Assembly (NCBI GenBank): GCA_945872325.1
Contig: CAMBZY010000281.1
Coordinates: 1 to 5,045, forward strand
Origin: Candidatus Kuenenia stuttgartensis
GTDB taxonomy: Bacteria; Planctomycetota; Planctomycetia; Isosphaerales; Isosphaeraceae
Direction: 5' to 3'
DNA length: 5,045 nt
Part shown: piece after piece, positions 1 through 5,045 of the stretch
Numbering within the stretch: the stretch's first letter is position 1
How the letters are laid out: every line of letters starts with the position of its first letter
Notes under the pieces: generated by a model
Database searches by the model: none
What the model was told of the DNA's origin: nothing
The model's input: only the letters and a program-made list of their open reading frames with translations
Made by a program: the position numbers and the translations under genes

Positions 1-1473
1 AATATGTTGGTCATTGCCGATGCCAAAGGGCCTGTCGGGCTTGCTGGAGTGATGGGTGGTCTGGAGACGGAAATCACTTCAGGGTCTCAAGATATATTGA
101 TTGAGTCAGCTCGGTTTGACTCGATTTCCGTTCGAAATACGTCACGTGAGCTCGGTCTCTTCAGCCCATCCAGCCACCGGTTTGAACGCCCAATGGATCC
201 TGAAAAAACCGACTGGGCCAGTCGTCGATGTGTGGAACTGATTCTTGATCTGGCCGGTGGTGAACTGGCTGAGTGTGTGATTGAACTGGGTGGTGGGAAA
301 CGCCAGCGCCAGCCGATTGCCCTGCGACTATCACAGATCGAGCGGGTTCTGGGAATTTCTGTGCCTCAATCCACCGTGACCGAGATCATGAATCGGCTCG
401 GCCTTCAAGGTGGCGATACAACTGACGTCGGTGTAACCACTTGGGCTGCTCCGTCGTGGCGATCGGATCTCGATCGGGAAATTGATCTTATTGAGGAAGT
501 GGCCAGAGTTTATGGCTACGAACACATCCCAGAGGATAAGCCGGTTCCATTGGCAATCGCCTCTCGATCACGCCGCGAACGAGTCGAGACCGGAATTCGC
601 GAAACCCTGACCGGCCAAGGCCTTTACGAGGCCGTCACCTACAGCCTGATTTCCGAAGAGCTTTCCAAGCCGATCCACGGCGACTTGATGGACGGTGCCG
701 TACCGATCCGTCTTGAACATTCGAGCCGGAAGAAGGAAACGACGCTTCGCCCAAGCCTGGCTCCAAGTCTGATTGAAGTCAGGGCTTATAACCAGTCGCA
801 TGGTTCTGATAACGTCTCGTTTTTTGAAATCGCACACGTCTATCTGCCACGAACGGATCAGGACTTGCCTCACGAGCCTGTTCGAGTTTCCGCTGTTTGT
901 GGTGGTGACTGGCGAGTTGCCAAAGGTCTTGCCGAAGCCGTGGCTGACCGATTTCAAATTCTGGGACTTTTAGAGACCCGGTTGAGCACTTCACCAGTCT
1001 GGTCGATCCTTGATCCATTGGCATCTGCCGAACTTTATCTTGGTGGACGACGTTGGGGCGTGTTTGGGAACATGACCAAGGAAGCCCAGCAGGCCAAGGG
1101 GTTACGTCTTCCGTGCGCGATATTGGAACTCGATTTGGCCCCACTGATTGATCAGGCTCAATTGCAGCCTCAGTATCGCAAACTGCCTGATCAGCCAGGA
1201 GTCACGCGAGATCTTTCGTTGGTGGTTCCTGACTCAGTCCGATGGGCAGACATCGCTCAGGTGGCGCGTCAGTCGGGTGGACCACTACTTGAAAATGTTG
1301 AATTTCTTGACACTTTCAGAGGCGGAAATCTGGCCGCCGGAACTCAGTCCCTGCACTTTGGGATGACCTTCCGGAACGCCGAACGAACGCTTTCAGGTGA
1401 GGAAGCTGACCAGGCAGTGGGCGAGATCATTCGATCCTGTTCGGAATCGTTTGGGGCCACATTGCGGTCCTAA
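1..1473 (+). CDS. pheT: Phenylalanyl-tRNA synthetase beta subunit, 5'-truncated by the window edge
   Basis: PheT pairs with PheS in the cytoplasm as an alpha2beta2 enzyme that charges tRNA-Phe; in the family, the beta subunit edits mischarged Tyr-tRNA-Phe and binds the tRNA. About 490 codons are visible and the frame is open from base 1, so the first ATG at position 4 is internal. The missing N-terminus should hold the OB-fold tRNA-binding domain. Counting from that ATG, residues 1-95 are the end of the B3/B4 editing domain (LAGVMGG near the start, then SPSSHRFER). Residues 105-178 are the B5 domain, with the acidic cluster around D155, D157, D161, E164 and E165 in the WRSDLDREIDLIEE stretch typical of this family. 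Residues 190-385 are the catalytically inactive synthetase-like core. Residues 392-489 are the C-terminal ferredoxin-fold anticodon-binding domain (DQPGVTRDLSLVV; final FGATLRS). No frameshift or missing domain is seen. The next gene follows after 33 bases on the same strand. Confidence 0.97.
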   Translation, partial: NMLVIADAKGPVGLAGVMGGLETEITSGSQDILIESARFDSISVRNTSRELGLFSPSSHRFERPMDPEKTDWASRRCVELILDLAGGELAECVIELGGGKRQRQPIALRLSQIERVLGISVPQSTVTEIMNRLGLQGGDTTDVGVTTWAAPSWRSDLDREIDLIEEVARVYGYEHIPEDKPVPLAIASRSRRERVETGIRETLTGQGLYEAVTYSLISEELSKPIHGDLMDGAVPIRLEHSSRKKETTLRPSLAPSLIEVRAYNQSHGSDNVSFFEIAHVYLPRTDQDLPHEPVRVSAVCGGDWRVAKGLAEAVADRFQILGLLETRLSTSPVWSILDPLASAELYLGGRRWGVFGNMTKEAQQAKGLRLPCAILELDLAPLIDQAQLQPQYRKLPDQPGVTRDLSLVVPDSVRWADIAQVARQSGGPLLENVEFLDTFRGGNLAAGTQSLHFGMTFRNAERTLSGEEADQAVGEIIRSCSESFGATLRS

Positions 1474-1506
1474 CCTTCTTGGAAATAAGCCTTTATTGCG
1501 AGATCG

Positions 1507-3171
1507 GTGCAGCCTGTCATGAAACCACCGAAAATCGCCCTTAGAACCATGTCGGCCATGTCATCAAAGACGACTTGGCGTGGCTTGGTGCTTGCTATGC
1601 TCTATTTACTACCACCCATCGTATACTTCTGTCTGGGTGCATGGTGGCTGATTGAAAATGGTTTAATCCTTTATGGAGTTATGGGATGGATCATTTCGAC
1701 CATCCTGTTTTCGTGGCTTTCTCGGCGTTGGCTCAAGGAGGGGGTGAATATTTTGCCTCCTTTGGATTGGGAGAAACCGTGGACTTTTGCGCCTCGCGAT
1801 GCTGAGGCTTGGAAAATTATTCAGGATACAGCCGAGCGGGCAAGCGATCTGACTTTGGATCAATTGACTCGGATGGAGGTTTATCAGGAGACGTCCGAGG
1901 AACTGGCCAGACGAGTTTCTGCCTGTTATTACCCGAACGTCGAGAACCCACTTGATAAGCTTCCGATCGTGGATCTGATTGTAGCAATTGAACTTGCGGC
2001 GGAAGATCTGGAGGGCCTGTGCCGTCAGGTGCCTGCCATGGATCAGCTTACGCCCGGCCATTTGAAGGGCCTTTCGAAGGCGATGGGGTTCGCCCATTCA
2101 GCCCATGAACTTTATAATTTCGCTCTTCCCGTGTTCCGGCCTGTGACTGGTCTGCCTCGACTGATCGTGCAAAAACTAGTTGCTGAGCCAGCTTGGAAAC
2201 AGACCAAGGAAGGGCTTCAGAGATGGCTTTTTCGGGCGTATGTCAATCGCCTGGGTGTGCACCTGGTTGAGCTGAGCAGTGGCCGTCTTCGGGGTGGTTC
2301 AGCGGCATACCGGCGATCAAAAATGGTTCATCCAGATGGCGTAAATCTTGCTCAGGAAGATGTTTCTGGTGTTACCCGTCCGAATTCCGATTCCAAGTCA
2401 CGACCCGAGTTGACCGTTACAGCGTTGATTCCCGGCCTTGATTCAAAGGCCCGCAGGGAGCGATTCGGGCTCTGGCAGCACCTCTCAGAATCCGGACATG
2501 AGCAGTTGGCTGAGGCCTTGAATCAGACCCATCGGGGGCTTGACGGACTGGCTTATGTGGAGGATTTGAAATGGACATTGGCCGATTGGCCCGATCAGGC
2601 AAATGATTTTTTAAGTACTGAATCTGACGAGAGATGGGCGCAGTCGATTGCTGTATTCATGAAGACGGACTGCTTATTGGTGGATCTGAGAGACATTCCG
2701 GCAATGCACCAGCTGGGCCATGCTCAGGAAATTCTGGACCGGATGGGGCGAGGTTATGAACATCAGATGGATTGGCCGGTGGCGCCGATTCTGATCCTCA
2801 CGGATTCCATTGATCCATCCGAACTTCAGATCAATGAACATCTTACGCGGGAAGTCAGATTCCATCACAAGGTCGTTTTAGAGAATCTGAAAGACGTTCC
2901 TTACAGCGATTTGAACGGGTTTGATCCGGAGGTGGAGACACTGGCCGATCTGGTTCATGTGTTACCACTGGCGCGCCAGAGGGCTTTAGCGCGAGGGATG
3001 GCGGAAGAGGCCAGGCATTCTGGGTTACGTCGAGCAGCCAGTCAGGTGGCTGATGCTGCCGGCCGGGCAGGGCTTGAGATGGTTAGAGGCTGGTTCACGC
3101 GTGGTGCAGCACCTAAGGCTGAAGCGGCTCAAGATGCCTCGGAAAAATCAGATTCCCCAAATGATCGCTGA
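1507..3171 (+). CDS. Membrane-anchored GTPase-like protein, probable pseudo-GTPase
   Basis: This 554-residue protein has two predicted transmembrane helices at about residues 25-48 and 52-70, followed by a cytoplasmic body. Residues 85-270 (WTFAPRDAEAW; ARRVSACYYPNVENPLDKLP; YVNRLGVHLVELSSGRLRGG) resemble, from memory, the region before the G domain in a family of membrane-bound GTPases annotated as GTPase or DUF697-like proteins. Residues 300-490 occupy the G-domain position. The strand expected to lead into the P-loop reads TVTALIPGLDSKARRERFG, with no GxxxxGK[S/T]. No DxxG motif is visible in the G3 region. Later strands are kept: DCLLVDLRD at 388-396 and ILILTDSIDP at 428-437, where a TxxD or NKxD motif is expected. 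An Ala/Arg-rich amphipathic helix spans 485-530, followed by a charged tail. The GTG at 1507 gives the longest form; ATG codons at 1519, 1549 and 1558 are alternatives, and none has a convincing Shine-Dalgarno site. Its substrate and role are unknown. The family link is moderately sure; loss of GTP binding is an inference. Confidence 0.8.
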   Translation: MQPVMKPPKIALRTMSAMSSKTTWRGLVLAMLYLLPPIVYFCLGAWWLIENGLILYGVMGWIISTILFSWLSRRWLKEGVNILPPLDWEKPWTFAPRDAEAWKIIQDTAERASDLTLDQLTRMEVYQETSEELARRVSACYYPNVENPLDKLPIVDLIVAIELAAEDLEGLCRQVPAMDQLTPGHLKGLSKAMGFAHSAHELYNFALPVFRPVTGLPRLIVQKLVAEPAWKQTKEGLQRWLFRAYVNRLGVHLVELSSGRLRGGSAAYRRSKMVHPDGVNLAQEDVSGVTRPNSDSKSRPELTVTALIPGLDSKARRERFGLWQHLSESGHEQLAEALNQTHRGLDGLAYVEDLKWTLADWPDQANDFLSTESDERWAQSIAVFMKTDCLLVDLRDIPAMHQLGHAQEILDRMGRGYEHQMDWPVAPILILTDSIDPSELQINEHLTREVRFHHKVVLENLKDVPYSDLNGFDPEVETLADLVHVLPLARQRALARGMAEEARHSGLRRAASQVADAAGRAGLEMVRGWFTRGAAPKAEAAQDASEKSDSPNDR

Positions 3172-3173
3172 GG
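3170..3173 (+). promoter_or_regulatory. Ribosome binding site overlapping the upstream stop codon
   Basis: GAGG sits 5 bases before the ATG at 3179 and shares two bases with the TGA stop (3169-3171) of the GTPase-like gene. It decides the start of the small membrane protein in favour of 3179 over 3161. Its position is what one expects when ribosomes finishing the first gene re-initiate on the second. Confidence 0.5.
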
Positions 3174-3178
3174 CTGAG

Positions 3179-3394
3179 ATGGAACAGAAGGACGAGTCTA
3201 AAAAACGTGATATCCGAGAGTTGGGGCGATTGCTGAGGCTCGTCGGTCCATTGTTGCAAATCCCATCCCTTTGGGCTCTGACGCAACGGCCTGAGTGGGC
3301 ATCTCACCATATGGCATGGATTTATGGTGGATTTGCTAGCGGGTTTGTGTTGGTGAGTATCGGACTTGTGATGCATCTTGTGGGTAGACGTTGA
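3179..3394 (+). CDS. Small single-pass membrane protein of unknown function
   Basis: I do not recognise this 71-residue protein. Residues 1-20 are highly charged (MEQKDESKKRDIRELGRLLR). Residues 21-36 form a hydrophobic or amphipathic stretch (VGPLLQIPSLWAL). Residues 45-68 form one clear transmembrane helix (WIYGGFASGFVLVSIGLVM), and the C-terminus is VGRR. I chose the ATG at 3179 because GAGG lies 5 bases upstream. An in-frame ATG at 3161 would add six residues and overlap the previous gene by 11 bases, but it has no Shine-Dalgarno site. The frame stays open back to 3053, but there it only shadows the preceding gene. The 7-base gap and the ribosome site lying across the upstream stop suggest translational coupling with the GTPase-like protein, and so a shared membrane location or complex. 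That partnership is inferred from context alone. Confidence 0.7.
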   Translation: MEQKDESKKRDIRELGRLLRLVGPLLQIPSLWALTQRPEWASHHMAWIYGGFASGFVLVSIGLVMHLVGRR

Positions 3395-3470
3395 ACGCGT
3401 GAATTTCACGGATTTTTCCGAGAATGGGCTTGTCGAATTTCAGACGATCCGTATTCTTCCATCAGTACGT

Positions 3471-3483
3471 CCCCATGATGGGG
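3471..3483. repeat. Short perfect palindrome, CCCCAT-G-ATGGGG
   Basis: The two six-base arms are exact reverse complements around a single central G. As RNA it could form a hairpin with four G-C pairs and a five-base loop. The bases after it (CAAATTTCCTC) do not form a clear T-tract, so it is a poor intrinsic terminator. It could equally be a protein-binding site or chance. Confidence 0.35.
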
Positions 3484-3596
3484 CAAATTTCCTCTTCGCC
3501 TGCAATCACGACCAAGGATGGTCACGGGATCTTCGATCCGGATGATTCGAAGCCCCGAAAGCACGTGATGAGTGGACGACTGGATGGCCTTTGAGC

Positions 3597-3601
3597 AGGA
3601 G
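3597..3601 (+). promoter_or_regulatory. Ribosome binding site of the exported-protein gene
   Basis: AGGAG lies 8 bases before the ATG at 3610. It is the strongest Shine-Dalgarno match in the window and supports that start over the in-frame ATG at 3628. Confidence 0.6.
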
Positions 3602-3609
3602 CTCGGACC

Positions 3610-4095
3610 ATGGCACGATGGCTAGGGATGGCCTCGAAGCCCGTCACACGGCGCATGTTTGCTGCACAACTTTCGTTATTGCCACTTGTTGGCTTAGCAG
3701 CAGCGACAGCTTCAGGTGATGAGCCGGGCATTGTGAATAATGTTGTGATAGAGCTTCAGGTGCAGGGGCTTTCCAAGGAAGGCTGCGTGGTTGAAATTGC
3801 GCCTGGGCACCCGGGCTGCAAGTTCAAAAAGGTGCGATATAAAGTCGATAACGCACGGGTCCTGCTGCAGCCGATTGAAGTGACGAGTCTGTCAGCCGAT
3901 CGGGACTGTTCGTTTGCAATCACCATTAAAGAGCCTGGGATGCCTGAAAAGACCATCAAACGCGGGATGCGATTGATCCGTCCAGAGTCAGGATCAGCTA
4001 CGCCTGAATCAAAGATCACCTGTTATCTGGCCACACCTTCACAAGTGCAGCAGGCCAAAGTGGATACAGGCGATGAATCGACCAAGGCCCGATAA
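3610..4095 (+). CDS. Small exported protein with Tat-like signal peptide and four cysteines, unknown function
   Basis: I do not recognise the family of this 161-residue protein. Residues 1-36 look like a signal peptide: a basic region with twin arginines in VTRRMF (R14, R15), a hydrophobic stretch LSLLPLVGLAAA at 21-32, and a likely cleavage site near ATASGDE at 32-38. The TRRxF arrangement fits the Tat consensus moderately, but the Sec pathway is possible. The mature part of about 125 residues contains C59, C70, C100 and C138, enough for two disulfides outside the cytoplasm. Its alternating hydrophobic pattern (VVIELQVQG; CVVEIAPG; CSFAITIKE; ITCYLATPS) suggests a small beta-sheet domain. 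The last 20 residues are polar and probably disordered. Nothing suggests an enzyme active site. The ATG at 3610 has AGGAG 8 bases upstream. The gene follows a 215-base gap, so it is probably transcribed separately, and it converges with the oxidoreductase gene. Confidence 0.75.
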   Translation: MARWLGMASKPVTRRMFAAQLSLLPLVGLAAATASGDEPGIVNNVVIELQVQGLSKEGCVVEIAPGHPGCKFKKVRYKVDNARVLLQPIEVTSLSADRDCSFAITIKEPGMPEKTIKRGMRLIRPESGSATPESKITCYLATPSQVQQAKVDTGDESTKAR

Positions 4096-4124
4096 GGCTG
4101 CGAACAGAATTTTTTAAAACCACA

Positions 4125-5045
4125 TCAGCTCAAGGGCGTTGGGCTGGTGGATTTGGCCTCTTCCCAGATTGGCCCGTAAACACCTTTGTCGAATGGTGGA
4201 CAGCCTGATGCAAACTGGCCCTGAAGATTATGTTTTGAACGCATCAGAGCGGTGCAATAGCTGAAAGTACGGCAGGTGCGTTTAGGGTCTAAAGGTTGTT
4301 CTGATAATATCTTTGCGGCAAAGTCAGGATGCGAAAGGCTGGCTCTGCCGACCCCGAGCATCGAGGCTTTTCCGTCAGCCACATTGGCGGCACCGGCATG
4401 AGGTACGAACGCCTGGAGCCAACTGTAGCCTGATCCGATCACGCAGAGGTGTGGGAACGCTTTTTGGATCGTCGACGTTAATTTGAAATGACGGGCCACG
4501 CCTTCGAGCGGATGCTCGGGCGATTGGTATCCGTCCACAGGGGCGTATTCAAATGGCCTGAGATAATGAGGGCTGGCATAAGGGTTTCCAGCAGAAACAC
4601 TGACAATATTCATGCCCAGATGTTCGAGTTCCGCCACGAGCCGAAGTGGTTCATCAAGGTCGGGCTGGGTGGGAGCCTCCAGCCGCGTGCCCCAAGTGGT
4701 GGAAACTGGAGTGGTGAAAGGGGCTGGCTGGCCATCACCATCAGGGCCTTTGATGAACGGGACGCCGTCAAAAACGTTTAGACGGGTGGCGAGGATTCTT
4801 TCCGGGTGATCGGATTTGATCCGGGCAACGACTTCACGAATGAAGCGTGTCCGATTTTCAAACGATCCACCGAATTCGCCAGTTCGGTTCCGTGCGGCCA
4901 GAAGTTCGTTCAGGAGATACCGGTGGCACTGTTTCAGGTCTACGAAGTCGAAGCCGATTCGGTAAGCGAGATCTGCGGCCGAGACATAACGATCCATCAG
5001 TCGATGGAGTTCGCTGTCGGTGATTAAAGGCGTGTCAGGGCCAAC
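4125..5045 (-). CDS. NADH:flavin oxidoreductase, Old Yellow Enzyme family, 5'-truncated by the window edge
   Basis: This is an FMN-binding TIM-barrel enzyme of the type that reduces activated C=C bonds with NAD(P)H; its substrate is unknown. The frame is open to the edge, and the 16 codons before the ATG at 4997 read VGPDTPLITDSELHRL, matching the family's usual 'lt..ei..l...y..AA' lead-in, so that ATG is internal. Numbering from it, the AADLAYRIGFDFVDLK stretch and FGGSFENRTRFIREVV (42-57) are hallmark segments. The late FMN phosphate-binding segment is VIGSGYSW (186-193) with MLGVGRASLSHPDF (213-226). The usual HxxH substrate pair near 22-25 is K22 and H25 here (DLKQCHRYLL). The C-terminal cysteines C242, C248 and C266 do not match the CxxCxxxC cluster of 2,4-dienoyl-CoA reductases, and the chain ends at residue 290 with no FAD/NAD domain. 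It therefore looks like an FMN-only, single-domain enzyme. Cytoplasmic location is inferred. Confidence 0.88.
   Translation of the reverse strand, partial: VGPDTPLITDSELHRLMDRYVSAADLAYRIGFDFVDLKQCHRYLLNELLAARNRTGEFGGSFENRTRFIREVVARIKSDHPERILATRLNVFDGVPFIKGPDGDGQPAPFTTPVSTTWGTRLEAPTQPDLDEPLRLVAELEHLGMNIVSVSAGNPYASPHYLRPFEYAPVDGYQSPEHPLEGVARHFKLTSTIQKAFPHLCVIGSGYSWLQAFVPHAGAANVADGKASMLGVGRASLSHPDFAAKILSEQPLDPKRTCRTFSYCTALMRSKHNLQGQFASGCPPFDKGVYGPIWEEAKSTSPTPLS

Larger units (their letters stand above)
3395..3609. other. Intergenic region with weak signals only
   Basis: This 215-base gap separates the small membrane protein from the exported-protein gene and should hold any terminator of the first unit and any promoter of the second. 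I see a 13-base palindrome at 3471-3483. Small imperfect hairpins lie at 3409-3420 (CGGA-TTTT-TCCG) and 3527-3539 (GGAT-CTTCG-ATCC), and an inverted repeat CTTCGA/TCGAAG lies at 3531-3536 and 3547-3552. A weak sigma70-like pair, TTGTCG at 3430-3435 and TATTCT at 3452-3457 with a 16-base spacer, could drive the downstream gene, but each box matches only 4 of 6 consensus bases. A 48-codon frame starting with GTG runs from 3399 to 3545; it lacks a ribosome binding site and I do not call it a gene. Confidence 0.5.

Noticed and set aside
568..1144. Long opposite-strand open frames inside pheT.
   Set aside because: The + strand frame is unmistakably PheT; the antisense frames show no recognisable protein features and are shadows.
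1484..1497. Inverted repeat AATAA-GCCT-TTATT after pheT, as a terminator.
   Set aside because: The stem is five A-T pairs only, too weak, and no T-tract follows.
1663..2097. A 144-codon opposite-strand frame within the GTPase-like gene.
   Set aside because: The translation is rich in Arg, Pro and His without domain character, and it lies fully inside a better-supported gene.
3053..3178. An extended N-terminus for the small membrane protein starting at 3053.
   Set aside because: It would overlap the preceding gene by over 100 bases with no ribosome site, while the ATG at 3179 has GAGG at good spacing.
3522..3731. Opposite-strand 69-codon frame across the start of the exported-protein gene.
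   Set aside because: It overlaps the signal-peptide region of a gene with a good ribosome site and has low-complexity Ser/Pro/Ala composition.
4096..4124. Possible bidirectional terminator in the convergent junction: a T6 run followed by A4 at 4110-4119, with a weak GGCC/GGCT stem at 4086-4099.
   Set aside because: The stem has only three G-C pairs plus one wobble, and it sits 10 bases before the T-run. No stem is seen for the opposite strand.
4488..5027. Plus-strand frames of 65-97 codons inside the oxidoreductase gene.
   Set aside because: The opposite strand encodes clear OYE family motifs through this whole interval.

Overview
The window looks like an ordinary bacterial chromosomal segment with moderate GC, and most likely comes from a planctomycete. 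That assignment is an inference. It rests on the style of the PheT and flavin oxidoreductase sequences, on the uncharacterised exported and membrane proteins, and on the sparse Shine-Dalgarno sites; no marker RNA gene is present. I found no tRNA, rRNA, CRISPR array, transposase or phage gene.

Layout. (1) Positions 1-1473, + strand: the C-terminal part of pheT, the beta subunit of phenylalanyl-tRNA synthetase, entering from the left edge. (2) Positions 1507-3171, + strand: a membrane-anchored protein resembling a proteobacterial-type membrane GTPase family, but with no recognisable P-loop or DxxG motif, so probably a pseudo-GTPase. (3) Positions 3179-3394, + strand: a 71-residue single-pass membrane protein that starts 7 bases after the previous stop and whose ribosome binding site overlaps that stop codon. 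(4) Positions 3395-3609: a 215-base intergenic stretch with a short perfect palindrome and a doubtful 48-codon reading frame. (5) Positions 3610-4095, + strand: a small exported protein with a Tat-like signal peptide and four cysteines. (6) Positions 4125-5045, - strand: an Old Yellow Enzyme-type NADH:flavin oxidoreductase that runs off the right edge, so its N-terminus is missing.

How they fit together. pheT, the pseudo-GTPase and the small membrane protein are co-directional with gaps of 33 and 7 bases, so they could be one transcription unit. The last two are the better-supported pair and may act together at the inner membrane. The exported protein has its own upstream gap and a good ribosome binding site, so it is probably expressed separately. 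It converges with the oxidoreductase across a 29-base junction that lacks a clear terminator. There is no strong sign of a complete novel system. The most interesting points are the degenerate GTPase with its coupled membrane partner, and the altered active-site and iron-sulfur signatures of the oxidoreductase.
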